From the NCBI GenBank assembly GCA_018398585.1, contig JAGTTD010000011.1:34530164-34594163 (forward strand): a DNA stretch of 64,000 nucleotides, written 5' to 3'. This DNA is from Simmondsia chinensis (lineage: Eukaryota > Streptophyta > Magnoliopsida > Caryophyllales > Simmondsiaceae). The notes under the pieces are model-generated. The model worked only from the letters and a program-made list of their open reading frames with translations. It did no database searches and was not told where the DNA came from. Positions within the stretch are counted from its first letter, which is position 1, and each line of letters begins with the position of its first letter. The position numbers and the translations under genes were made by a program. This document shows, piece by piece, positions 1 through 10,610 of the stretch.

Positions 1-431
1 AAAAACTAAAAACCCAGTTTTACAAACAAAATTTCTTACTTTTGGTTTCTCATTCTAGGTTTCATCAAAACAGAAAAACCAAAAACAAGAAAAGAATCAT
101 ATTCAAAATATGATTTTTAGTTTCTATAAAAAACAACCAAAGAGGGCACCAACACGCCGTCACCGGATCCCATTAGAACTCCGAAGTTAAGCGTGCTTGG
201 GCGAGAGTAGTACCAGGATGGGTGACCTCCTGGGAAGTCCTCACCCTTAGGTTGGAGGCACTGGGAAACAGCCTCTTTTCAGGTTAACACCCTGAAGGGG
301 GAAGGCTGGGTACGTCCGCCCCCCCAGACCCTGTGTAGGCGGGAGCCCTTGAGGCACTGGGTATGTTCCTTTTTTGTTTAGTTTCTATAAAAAACAAAAC
401 CTACAGATAGAAAATGATGCCAAATAAGCCC
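1..431. mobile_element. MITE-like inverted-repeat element, left end outside window, split by a SINE
   Basis: The right arm (about 398-431, ending near AATAAGCCC) and the left stretch (1-136) are rich in AAAAACCAAAA and TTTTGGTTT motifs that fold on one another. The right terminus, read in reverse, starts like GGCTTATTTGGCATCATTTT. That resembles the ends of the elements at 13595-14208 and 28402-28634, which suggests one family. The 5S-headed SINE at 137-376 is inserted in it. No transposase is visible. The assignment rests on arm similarity judged by eye. Confidence 0.45.
137..376 (+). mobile_element. 5S rRNA-headed SINE, younger copy
   Basis: A 21-bp perfect target-site duplication flanks the element (116-136 and 377-397, starting TTTAGTTTCTATAAAA). 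The 5' part (about 151-245) is nearly plant 5S rRNA: the block from CACCGGATCCCAT through GAAGTTAAGCGTGCTTGGGC to GGATGGGTGACCTCCTGGGA is preserved. It therefore carries the 5S internal polymerase III promoter (A box about 183-203, intermediate element and C box about 214-240). The 3' part (about 247-365) is the GGAAACAGCCTC ... GCGGGAGCCCTTGAGGCACT domain known from Au-type plant SINEs. It ends in a short T run (369-375) that could act as a Pol III terminator. A long target duplication without TG/CA ends means retroposition by a LINE, not a 5S gene or an LTR element. Confidence 0.88.
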
Positions 432-779
432 TTGATATCTAAAAAACTGGCCATATGGAGGAAAATATTTTCCATTGAGATAAAAATTGCTACTCTATCA
501 GAGGAAAACATTTCCAATAAACGATATAAATATGATGGGAAAACATTTTTGTCAAAGCAAACATACATAAGAAGAGAGATGAAACCGAAAAATCCAGTTT
601 CATACTTTAAGACAGGGTTATAAACAGAATTAGCATATGACTTCTCGAGCCCTAGTCTCAATAAGGCATTGGTCTAGTGGTAAAGCTCCTAAGGTTTTCG
701 GACCCCTCTCCCCCTAATTGCGCTTACTCAACATAAACGAGCATGAGACAATGAAAAAATAAATGGTCGTGTGAATTAC

Positions 780-3459
780 CTCACAAAATACTTGTTGGGA
801 CTTGCAGCTCCATTTAGAGGTAGGAATGCAACTTAAATAATGACACCAAGAACAATGGTCATTCCCCTTAACTCCTCTGAAAAGCATCAACAGTCCCACC
901 GCTAATCTGCAGATATAATATTTTATACTCAAGAAACTTATAACAAGATATGGGTTCAAATAAAATTGAGGTTACCTTCAGTTAAAACGAGATCATCATA
1001 CAAGAGAGAAGAGTCAAAATTCAATGTATGTACAGAGGCCTCGTTAGTAAAACATGGTACAAGAATTAAACAGGAGTTAATGCGGATGAGTATTATTCGG
1101 CTTTATACATAAAAATTTCAGTTAAATGCTCTTGACTTATAAAAGGAATGGATAATATCAATCACAGTAGCCATAGCAGAAGTATAACACATAGCAAATA
1201 CTGTATAATCAATAATTTGAGAGTTAAAGTGATAAATTTAGCATATATATAATATAAATGTTCAATATAAGTGTAGGTTAATCATTTTCAATTATCATTT
1301 ATTTCATAAAAAAATGTAACATGTATTATGTGAATAATATCAAAACGTGTATTTTACTGTATTATTGCCAATTATATGTACATGCTCTTATCAAATGAGA
1401 ACGCACGGATGTGTTCAAAATGAGTGTTACACACATTTTTCACTAACAGAGCACAGATGTTCGAAGAGCTTACCCAGCAATTAGTAGTAGCGCAGAAGCA
1501 ACCCACAACACGTACTGATACATCTTATGCTTGGGTCTAGCAGCTGAAGAGATATAACCCCATGAAGCATGCTTTTGGCTAACCCATCCGAATTGCGGGC
1601 GTATCAAAAGCATGAATCCGAGAAGAAAACCGGTTACAAATCCTCCAATATGAGCAAAGTTGTCGACGTGTGGGAGAATTCCAACCGCTAGATTTATAAC
1701 GATGATCAAGACAAGCGTCAATAAGGCCGCCAACTGACCACCAAAATAGATGTCACATGACTGACATGGTAAAAGATGATATTTATGCAAAAATGCAGAC
1801 TTAGAGGTAGTACCTTATTGGCATATATTGTCCAATTAGTAATAAGCTCAGAAAGCATGGCTCCCAGTAAGCCAAAAAGCGCACCAGAAGCACCAACGGA
1901 AATTGTTGCTTGGAGAAATAAAGATGACAATATATTCGCACCGAAACCGGAGATGATGTATAATAAACCGATCCTCACTGTAAAAGGACATAACTAAAGT
2001 AAGACAAGTACAATGCAATCATAAGCAGTTGAACCATAGTTGCATGAAGTGAAAAGCAGATGTGGGAATGAGGAAACATGAAGTCAAGAAGTTTCTAACG
2101 CTCAAAGCGTGAAGGAAGTGTTTATATTACATATGTTAGTCATAGAAGTTCCATAGTCAATAATATGCAACAATGAAGACAAGTTAGTACTCCAATGAAT
2201 AGGATAAAAGAAATCGAGTCCAACATATTCGCACGATTAAATCATTGTTTGAATTGAGTGAGATAATTGGCCAAAAGATTGTTTCTTAAGTCTCTTCTTA
2301 TCCAAACTATTGTTTCTTAAGTCTCTTTTTATCCAAACAATTCAAGAATTGTTCTAATAGAGTTTCCCTTAAGTTTGATATTTGTTTGAAATGCGAATCC
2401 GACTTTGAGACACTGAATCGTCTTTTTAAGTATGAAAAGTTAGCATTTTACGAGTATGACACATGCAATAGCGTTTCTAGGTACAAAAGGAAAGCAAAAC
2501 AATAAAACAAAATAAGAAGCAAAAAGCACATACCAAAGCCAAATTCTTGCTCGAGCCGTATGCCAATGAATACGAGGCTCAACATATTGGCAAGCACATG
2601 GACTACGCCAGCATGAAGCCATATGCTACTAATTAGCCGCCAAGCTTGGTGATCATTTACCACCTTGTTAACTTCCAAGGCCCCCATCTTTTCCAAGCTA
2701 ATAAGAAAGAAAAAAATCCTTGTGAATAGAACTTCAATATTGCATCTCTTAGCACTTAGCAGCCACCTCAAAAGCCGAAAATGGATTGCTTTTTCACCGT
2801 AAACTTTTGCGGGACTCAAACAAAAAATGGCATGAGTGTAAATTCAATATCCAAATACCAGCAGTGTCCATCTTTTAAGGGAAACTAAAACAAATTTGAA
2901 GAATTTATACTTTGTTTGCATTGAAAGATTCAAGTCATTTATATTTAGTGTCCCGTTGAGAATCTGACCGGAGGGTGTCAGGGAAGGTTGACCCATCGAG
3001 TGGGTGACTTGACCGAAGGAGATGTCCTAGATGGGGCGGGGTCAACAATTTGGGGAAATCGGAATAAGTAAAAAATGACTACTTTCAAAAATAGTTTTTG
3101 TTTTTTTTTTAATATGAAAAAAAAAAAAAACCTAAATGATATGCACCGAAACTAGTAAACCCGCTTCTGTAATGAGAAAGAGAAGACACTTACGTAGAGG
3201 AGGAAGGGCCAAGAAGGGGATTTTCCTTCAGAGGTTGAAAAGAGACCCGTCCCAAAAAACCAGCAAAACATGAAACCGAGTACTTGGGGCAATCATTGAT
3301 GTACATGGTTATCACAAACAAGGCAACGCACGCAATCACAATTGTTGGTACCAGCCATGGAAACCACCTCTTGAACGGCCTGAACTCCACCTCTGGTGGT
3401 GGGGGGCCACGCATCTTCACTCGTCCCTCAGAGGCAGAGGAAGGCCCTCTTCCCGGCAT
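780..3459 (-). CDS. RBL: Rhomboid-like intramembrane serine protease, 3' end not in view
   Basis: A plant RBL-type rhomboid, a multi-pass protease that cleaves substrates inside membranes (family: Golgi or other endomembranes). Coding exons are 3459-3194 (ATG at 3459), 2697-2534, 1977-1814, 1733-1474 and 906-780. All have GT-AG borders and phases that join cleanly, giving 327 residues so far. Exon 1 has a proline-rich cytosolic start and the first membrane helix ([19 protein letters not shown]). Exon 2 carries [12 protein letters not shown], exon 3 the GASGALFG motif with the nucleophile serine, and exon 4 the [11 protein letters not shown] motif with the catalytic histidine. Exon 5 ends in the plant cysteine-rich tail ([17 protein letters not shown]). 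A good donor (GAG|GTAATT) follows at 780/779. Reading through instead would stop at 714. Relatives have roughly 60 more residues, so the last exon(s) probably lie left of position 1, with the MITE and SINE at 1-431 in the final intron. Active-site residues are intact. Confidence 0.9.
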
Positions 3460-3831
3460 TTTTGAGGGGAGAGGATCAAATCCTCAAATAATATTGCATC
3501 TGATTTAACGGATCATTGGGAAGTGTAGATACGTTAAGGGATGACAAAGAGAGAAATGCAGAGTTTGAAGCTAGTTCTATTGGGTTGGCTAGAATTAGAA
3601 TAGTGCTCAAACTTTGGATTTTGTTGTGGTTGTCTGGATCAAGGTTTTGCTGTTCCTGACAACAAATAAATTGTCTCTGGTTTTATGAGGTTTTTAAGTT
3701 GAGTACCAAAGAGGAAAAAGAAATTGGTTAAAGAGTAATTGATATGATTGCAGGAGAACGGCTCACCAACTTAATGCCTGCAAAAATATTCAGCAAAAGT
3801 AATAGTAAGAGGGTTTATACCAACAAAAACT

Positions 3832-3962
3832 ACAACAACAACAGACCCAGTGCCTCAAGGGCTCCCGCATAATGCAGGGTCTCGGGGGGTGGGATATACG
3901 CAACCTTACGCCTTTGGGATGCTACCCTAAAGGGAGGCTATGTTCGGGGACCCCAAACCTGA
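3832..3962 (-). mobile_element. Retroposon 3' end (Au-type 3' domain), minus strand
   Basis: Read on the minus strand it runs from about GGTTTGGGGTCC through ACATAGCCTCC and GAGACCCTGC to GCGGGAGCCCTTGAGGCACT and a (GTT)n tail. This is the same 3' domain as the SINE at 137-376 and the LINE at 9120-10328. The adjoining 3963-4018 stretch has AAAGCATAAA repeats that may belong to a LINE 3' UTR. I found no clear target duplication, so LINE versus SINE origin is open. It lies upstream of the rhomboid gene. Confidence 0.7.
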
Positions 3963-4018
3963 TAAGCATAAAAGCATAAAGCATCTAAGCGTAGAAGTGT
4001 AAAAGCATAAAAGAAATA

Positions 4019-5930
4019 AAGGCAATACAACAAATATTGAAAAACCCTACAATCAGATTCATACAGCTAGGAATATTACTTCTGCATCCAATTCCCCACA
4101 ATATCTGATTTTCTATGATCCACCACAGATATAATTCTGAAGTACATATCCCCAACAAAGATCGTTTATCAGAATAAATAACCAATGACTACAAGAAGAA
4201 ATCTTGTTTTTCTTTACTTGTTGATGGTTGGATAACTTGGAATATTGAATAGTGGCTATGACATTAAAGTTTATAAACGATGAAGAAATATTATAATGAC
4301 TTGTAAATTGTATGTTTGTCATTTTCAACCGTATCAAAAGATTAGAGCTAAGTTCAATGTTGAGTTACTGCAACATCTAAAAGTCGTAAGTCCAAACCAC
4401 CACTTTGCCCAAAATCAACCTCTACCTCATTATGTAAGCAATTTGCCATAACCAAATAAACGCCTCTATTTAAGCTTTAAAAATGGTGCAGCCTAATTTG
4501 CTTGCTTAGAATCAATTCTTTAGATAAATCTTTTTAGTTTGTACAAAAGGTCAAGTCATATGAGCTACATAACACACACCCCACTCCATATGTTCATTGT
4601 TCTGATTCAATCATGACAACAATTGTTACTGTGTAATGCTCTATGCACCAGAATTACATGACCAACTTGCAAGTCATGGCATCTATTCTGCATATGAAAT
4701 GTGATCAATTCTTTCAGCACAGAAAATGTCACAGACAAAACCCTTAGGGTCTCTCCTCCTTTTTGGCAACAAGGCAGAGACGGGTAAAGAGAAATAAGGG
4801 TAATACCCATACTTTTGTTTGGAAAAAATATTTTCAGGCAACAGAGGGTAAGATTTATCACCTGTTACCACCCAATTGGGTGTAAAAGGTTAAGGTTTTA
4901 AAAATTTGGACAATTATCATCCTTATTTTAACTATAATTCTCTTTACTCTTACCCCTTTACCCAATTGTCAAACAAAAGTAACCCCATGCCCCTCTTTAC
5001 TAAACATATAGAAATAAGGGTAGGATAACCCCTTACAACCCCCTCCGTACCACTAAAGTCTAAAGAATCATACTCTCCTGCTTCTTCTATCAGTAATCAT
5101 ATTTTCCGTGCTCATTGGAGGGGGGTTAACTCAAACAATAACCTGCCTCTATGTCAACTGTAGCTCGTGAATGATGGAATTATGAAGTAGTCAAATCATA
5201 AATCCTAATTGGTTTGATGGACCACACAATCAAACAGGTGGAAGAAAATCAACCATTCAATATAACCTGGAGGAAATCTCAGGATTACAGCGGAAGATTG
5301 ACAGCAGAAAATACAACTTCTAGCAACTATGGCCTCCACAGTGTGACTAGATTTAGGTACTCTGAAGTTGAACACTAATCACCTACATACTTTAATATTT
5401 CAATTTATACTATAAAATACCCTAAAGTTTAAAAATTTCGTCGCTCTTGAAAATGCTGATATGACACGACCTTTGCAATATACAAATATCTAACATGAAG
5501 TTCCAATGAATTTGTTTGTGATTTACTAAATTTTTGTTGGACACAAAGCATTTTCTGTTAAAAATTGGTCAAATTTTAAGAACTATTCACAAGATCAGAC
5601 TACCCACCTGATAACATTTTCAAACCTTTAGATATTTATTACATATATTCAAATGTAAAGTATTTTGGATAGACGCTGAAACACCTAAGTAATCAATTCC
5701 CTAAATAAAATGAGATAAACCCTTAATCCCCAAAACTAGCTGCAACTCACTGACTCGAAATTAAACAAACCCTAATTTACCGAAACAAAATTAAACACAC
5801 CCTAATGCAAGATACAGAGAACCTTTAAGATCGAAATCAAACCACATTTTCCGCTGTTCATTTTCCATCAACAAAATCAAAGCACAACAATCAAATTCTA
5901 ACCCTAGATTCCGAAATCAAACAGAGAACT
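4019..5930. other. Intergenic AT-rich DNA, no gene recognised
   Basis: Only short ORFs without recognisable domains occur. The stretch 4760-5040 has GGGTAA/TTACCC-rich arms (AATAAGGGTAATACCC; ATAAGGGTAGGATAACCCC) like those at about 6310-6470 and 6967-7010. This suggests a decayed MITE family, but boundaries could not be fixed. Confidence 0.4.
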
Positions 5931-5946
5931 CTAGATCTTCACATAC

Positions 5947-6013
5947 CGGCATAAACCACTGAAATGTAGAAGAGAAAGAAAGAGAAGAAGGAAGAATTTG
6001 ATCGTAATTTCAT
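5947..6013 (-). CDS. Possible orphan first exon encoding a signal-peptide-like start
   Basis: On the minus strand an ATG (6013-6011) opens a 22-codon reading frame beginning MKLRSNSSFFSFFLFYISVV and ending at a good donor (G|GTATGTG at 5946). A TATATAAT box lies about 50 bases upstream (6063-6071), next to a CT-rich leader typical of plant first exons. A basic start, a hydrophobic core and a small-residue end look like a secretory signal peptide. I could not find the next exon in 3500-5940. The exon may belong to a decayed gene, or may be a non-coding first exon of the rhomboid gene further down the same strand. Confidence 0.3.
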
Positions 6014-6471
6014 TGGGTTGGCTTGAACTCCAACGGGAAATTAATCTGCGCTGGCGTATGAGATTATATAGGGATGATGAATGAAGAAGAAAATTAATTG
6101 CTTTGCTTGCAGGCCAACGGTTCAACAACTTTCATGTCTTCGATAGTATAGATACCCTTTATATACTTAATTTGTTAAGTTAATAACTACAGATTTTAAT
6201 GTGGTACCATTTCAAGGCAAAACTGAATTTCCCTCTCCTCTACCATTTATGTCTTGTTTGATAATTAGGTACAGGAGTAAATAAGAAAAATATGATGTAA
6301 TATTTTATCATTATTTTAATATATCAAAGTAAGAGAAATAAGGGTAAAAATAAATAAATGAGTTATCTTTATTCGATAATTAGATAAAATAATAGGATAA
6401 AGTAAGTTAAAATAAGAGCAAAAATATTTTTTTTTTGTTTTGAACTTACCCTCCCTCTCATTACCCCCAAT

Positions 6472-6966
6472 TAGGGATGGCAATGGGGCTGGACGGGTAC
6501 GGGGGGCGCCTTCTCCATACTCGTATCCGCCACACAAATTCTATACCCGTACCTGCCCCATTCCTTGCCACGAGTATGAAGCGGGAACCCGTACCCGCCC
6601 CGACGGGTACAAACCCATACCCATTACCCGCCTCGTACCCACCTTGTTACCTATCCATTGTCCAACTTATTACACATGAAATTCGTTTCTTTTTTCCTTC
6701 AATAATAGCCATAACTTCATAATTATAAATTGCCTGAGAAATTTATTTTATATAAAATAACACAACGGGGATATTTAAGGTACGAGACCGGTTGGGAGGG
6801 GCGGGGCGGGTACAATCCTATACCCGTACCCGCCCCAGACCCGCGATGGGTATTGAAATGTGTACCCTACCCGTACCCGTTACCCGCATCATCTATACTC
6901 ATATCCGTCCCAAACGGGGCGGATGCCCATGGGTAACAGGTTTTACCCGCCCCATTGCCATCCCTA
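6472..6966. mobile_element. hAT-type MITE, 495 bp, complete
   Basis: The ends are inverted repeats, TAGGGATGGCAATGGGGC on the left and its complement on the right (GCCCCATTGCCATCCCTA, one base offset). A perfect 8-bp target duplication CCCCCAAT flanks it (6464-6471 and 6967-6974), as expected for hAT elements. The interior is GC-rich and repeats GGGTACGGG/TACCCGCCCC-type motifs; it has no transposase. The perfect duplication suggests a fairly recent insertion. ORFs across this stretch are by-products of the repeats. Confidence 0.87.
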
Positions 6967-7036
6967 CCCCCAATATAGGGTTTAAAGAAAATGAGAGTAA
7001 AAGGGGTTACCTCTTCAAAATTTGCCAAGCATATTA

Positions 7037-7712
7037 CTCCCCCACCATTACCCCTGTAAGGAGATGTGAACATCCATAAAACAGAAAGGAAGAGGGGACG
7101 AGGCTAGCCAAAGAAGAATTGGACGAAAACAATTGAACAGGACCTCGTCTTCCTCAACCTAAATGAAGAAATGGCTTTACATAGAACTCAGTCGAAGATT
7201 AGTATAGGAGTAGCCAATTTAGCATGGTTGTGTAGGAGCATCGAGCAGCCCTAAGCTAGTTCCATGTAGCGCTGGCGTATGTTGGTTGCCAAGAGCTCCT
7301 AGGACTCTCTCTCTCTCTCTCTTTCTCTCTCTTCCCTCTCCCTATACGCATTAGACGCTTTAATCTCTCTACTCTCTCTACATGCTTCTTTGCTTTTACC
7401 TTTTACCTTTTACCTTCTACCTTTTGCTTTGACTGATATGATTCTATGCATACATGCTTACTTGTGTACTTGTTTATTTGTTTACTTGCTTGCATGCATG
7501 TTTGCTTAGCAGGATCCCTATACTATATTTTACACGCTCTTCATATAGGTTATTCATAACTATCAATATCAATATCAAATATCAGGTTGGGGGTCATCGG
7601 AAACAGTCCCTCGTTAAAGTCTCACCCTAACGGAGGAAGGCTGCGTACATCTTACCCCTCAGACCTTGTGTAAGCGGGAGCTTTTGTGGCACTGGGGCTG
7701 TTGTGTGTATTG
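7037..7712 (+). mobile_element. 3' end of an RTE-type LINE, 5'-truncated
   Basis: The first part still reads as the C-terminus of a LINE reverse-transcriptase protein: TPVRRCEHP at about 7051-7077, then KKNWTKTIEQDLVFLNLNEE and MALHRT at 7110-7180. These match the same region in the LINE copy at 9120-10328 (APVRRCEQLHTT; DLTHLNLREKMALDRA) with stops mixed in. A 3' UTR follows (about 7200-7570) with a (CT)n tract at 7308-7337. The Au-type 3' domain follows at about 7580-7705 (GTCATCGGAAACAG ... GCGGGAGCTTTTGTGGCACT). No target duplication was found. This second copy independently shows that the LINE owns the 3' domain. Confidence 0.75.
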
Positions 7713-9103
7713 CTCCGTCACCAAATCGAGGAGGGTGAGACAGCTTCTATTTGAAAAATTTTGAGTTATTACTTGTTTGGTCTCTAATTTTCTAAATTTT
7801 TTCATATTGGTCCTCCTTTTTAAAAAATATTTTTAATATTTATAATTTTATTTAAATTATTATTTTTTTGTTTTTTGTTTTTCAGAATGGTGTCTAGTTT
7901 TTATTTTATAAATAAACTAGTGCCTTATTTTTAAATTTCTTACTGTCTTATTTCTCCTTTTCCCATTGAGTATAACGAAAATCACGAGAATGCCTTTCCT
8001 GCGCTCCAGTGGATTGGAACTTATAATTCCTAATTAAAATCTAATTCTATAAAATTGGGATAGAATTATAATTTTAACTCCAACAGGTAAATCATACATT
8101 AAAATTAAAATTCTAGACTCGAATTTTAGGTTTTAATGTGAATAGGGCTTTATGCATGATAACTGACTCCTGCAATCGGGGAAGCTATTAGTACTAGATA
8201 TGATATTGTCGTATGTCCGGCCCATGAGGCCTAGAAATTGGGCTACTGAGTCGTGTACAACCTAATATTTGAGCTAGTTTGCAAAGCCCATCTTGAAACA
8301 ACTACAGGCCCAAAAGGCCCAAAAAGGAAGGCAGCTTTACTTGACCAGAAAGCAAGGACAACCAGTACATCTCCTTATTGTTAATTTAATTAAACATATA
8401 ATAATAATAATAATAATAATTTTTGAACATTATAATAATAAGAATATTACATTATAAAAACAAAAAACAAGAGGAGAAATATCAAATGTAAGATGATTCT
8501 AACTAATAAGCCATGAATTCTCCTTTTTTTATTAGTAGGAGAACTCATAATACAAAATTTGATATCTAGTAGAAAAAATCCAAGAAACACACAAACAATG
8601 TGAGAATGGAAGATAACAAAAACATCCACTCAAGACGTCTGAAAACACTGGACAATTCTCCCTCTTATGTAACCATATGTAAAAATTCTATATATTTAAT
8701 TTAAATATTTAATTTATGTGCTCATTTATATAACAAAAAATAAATATGAAATAAAAATTAGTAGTAAATTAATTTTTATCACGTATTAAACAGACAAATT
8801 TGTTTTTTTTTTTTTGTGATTAAGAAATATATATTTCCACTCGACAAGTTGAGAATTTCGAAAGTGAAGTTTACAAATCTCCATGCAAATCAAATGTGCC
8901 CCAACCTTCCTAAAAAATTTTATTCACAAAATATTCGTAATTACAATTTTTCTTTCCAAAAAAAAGAAAATCATTTCGCTTTATAAAATTGTATGAGATT
9001 TATATTAAGTTGAGGTTAAAATGAAACATATGATGTAAAATTATGAAAAATATTTTCCATCTGTTAAGGAGAAGTTAATTTTCCTTCAACACATGAGAAC
9101 AGT
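7713..9103. other. Intergenic AT-rich DNA, nothing recognised
   Basis: Low-complexity AT-rich sequence with a short (TAA)n tract near 8398-8421. No ORF with a recognisable domain and no clear inverted repeat. Confidence 0.5.
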
Positions 9104-9119
9104 CTGCACATTGTAGTTA

Positions 9120-10328
9120 CAACAACAACAACAACAGTCCCAGCGTTACAGGGGCTCCCGCACGAAGCAGGGTTTGGGGGGTGGATGTACGTAGCCTTCC
9201 CCCTTCCGGGTGGAAGAGAGGCTGTTTCCGATGACTCCCATCATGAAGATCGAGTCGTCATGAAAGTATGGTATCCTGGAAACCATGGAAGCCACAAAGC
9301 ATCAGCTTAGGACACTGCGTTAACTAGCAGTATAAAATATATCCCACATAAGACAACTACAAGGCACATAGTAAAGCAAATAGTACATGACCAATAATAA
9401 ACGAATAATCGAGAAGCAACTAAACAACAGATAAGTGCACTACCAGGGGCTATGATTGCCTATAAATCTTAAACTACCAGTCACTCGCCGCACTACTCTA
9501 CGCTACCACATCCGCTACCCCTATGCTAGCCCTCCATCGTGCTCTATCTAAGGCCATCTTCTCCCTTAGGTTTAGGTGGGTTAGGTCGTGTCGGATTGTC
9601 TCCAGCCAACTCCTCTTTGGCCTGCCCCTCCCTCTTCTGCCTAGCGTAGTATGTAGCTGTTCACACCTCCTGACTGGAGCTGTGGTCGGTCTCCTGCTAA
9701 CATGTCAAAACCATCTCAAGCAGTGCTCTCTTAATTTATCCTCGATCGAGGCTACACCTAATTTACCTCTGATTACATCGTTCCTGATGCTATCTTTCCT
9801 TGTGTGGCCGCACATCTAGCGCAGCATCCTTATCTCTGCCGTTTTCAACCTCTGTGTTTGATGTTGTTTCATTGGGCGACACTTTGCCCCATATGACATA
9901 GCCGGTCTCACTACCGTCCTGTAGTATTTTCCCTTTAGCTTTAGCAGAAACTTTCTATCACAAAGCACCCCGGAGTCCATCCTCCACTTCTGCCAGCCTA
10001 CGTCAATCATGTTGTTGACATCCTCGTCAACCTCAACGTTCTGCCGTATCATGGAACCCAAGTATCTAAAACTCTCCTTACTCGGTACGATTTCCGATTC
10101 TATCTTGACATCCTCTGTACCAGTCGCAGTGGAATGGTCGAATTTGAATTTCAAGTACTCGGTCTTAGATCTGCTAATCCGTAATCCCTTCTATTCCAAA
10201 GCGCTTCTCCATAATTCCAACTTCTCATTTATGTCCGCTCGGGAGTCCCCTACTAAAACTATGCCATCTGCAAAATGCATACACCAAGGCACCTCTCCTT
10301 GGATGTGTCTAGTGAGCTCATCCATAAC
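9120..10328 (-). mobile_element. 5'-truncated RTE-type LINE with target-site duplication
   Basis: A near-perfect 16/17-bp duplication (starting CTGCACATT) sits at 9104-9119 and 10329-10345, differing by one extra T. Translated on the minus strand from 10328 down, it shows a degenerate reverse-transcriptase motif (MHFADGIVL, normally YADD-like). FRYLGSMIRQNVEVDEDVNN, the WQKWRMDSGVLCDRK region, KLKGKYYRTVVRPAMSYGAK, and the C-terminal LNLREKMALDRARWRASIG follow; these are hallmarks of plant RTE-clade LINEs. The frame is broken by stops. The 3' UTR covers about 9480-9245. It then ends in the Au-type 3' domain (9245-9137) and a (GTT)n tail (9136-9120). Sharing this end with the 5S-headed SINEs makes it the likely mobilising partner. 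Confidence 0.88.
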
Positions 10329-10363
10329 CTGCACATTTGTAGTTATTGATATAAAATTATAAG

Positions 10364-10610
10364 GGTTCATTTACCAGGCACTAATGCACCGGATCCCATT
10401 AGAACTATGAAGTTAAGTGTGCTTGGGTGAGAGTAGTATCAGAATGAGTGACCTCCTGGGAAGTCTTCGTGTTGCTAACCCTATAAGGCTGGGAGTCCTA
10501 AAAAACAACCTTTCGGCAGGGTTACATCCTGACAGGTAAGGCTTCATACATCTAAGCCCCCCCAGACCCCTACTTAAGCAGGAGCCCTTGAGGCATTGAG
10601 TTTGTTATTG
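10364..10610 (+). mobile_element. 5S rRNA-headed SINE, older full-length copy
   Basis: Flanked by an 18-bp duplication with 16 matches (10346-10363 and 10611-10628, starting TTGATAT). The head (about 10372-10486) spans almost the entire 5S rRNA, from ACCAGGCACTAATGCACCGG to CTTCGTGTTGCTAACCCT. The remaining 125 bp match the body and 3' domain of the SINE at 137-376 (CAGACCCC ... GCAGGAGCCCTTGAGGCATT) and end TTTGTTATTG. Several differences from 5S are CG-to-TG changes (for example GTGTGCTTGGGTG for GCGTGCTTGGGCG), the pattern left by decay of methylated cytosines. It landed immediately beside the LINE at 9120-10328. Confidence 0.88.

Noticed and set aside
151..245. A genuine 5S rRNA gene
   Set aside because: The 5S-like part is fused to a SINE body, lacks the normal 5' end and is flanked by a retroposition duplication. 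It is not in a tandem array.
137..376. A Cassandra-type element (5S in an LTR)
   Set aside because: There are no TG/CA LTR ends, no primer-binding site and no 5-bp duplication. Instead there is a 21-bp duplication and an Au-type 3' domain.
661..715. A tRNA gene (GGTCTAGTGGTAAAGC resembles an A box)
   Set aside because: No matching B box, acceptor stem or anticodon arm. At most it is a decayed tRNA-like fragment.
7030..7066. Right end of a larger TTACCC/GGGTAA MITE enclosing the hAT MITE
   Set aside because: The apparent inverted end here translates as LINE protein (TPVRRCEHP), so it belongs to the LINE fragment.
6440..7079. Several ORFs of 68-95 codons on both strands
   Set aside because: They translate the GGGTACC-type repeats of the hAT MITE. 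The last one only picks up real LINE codons (TPVRRCEHP) at its end.
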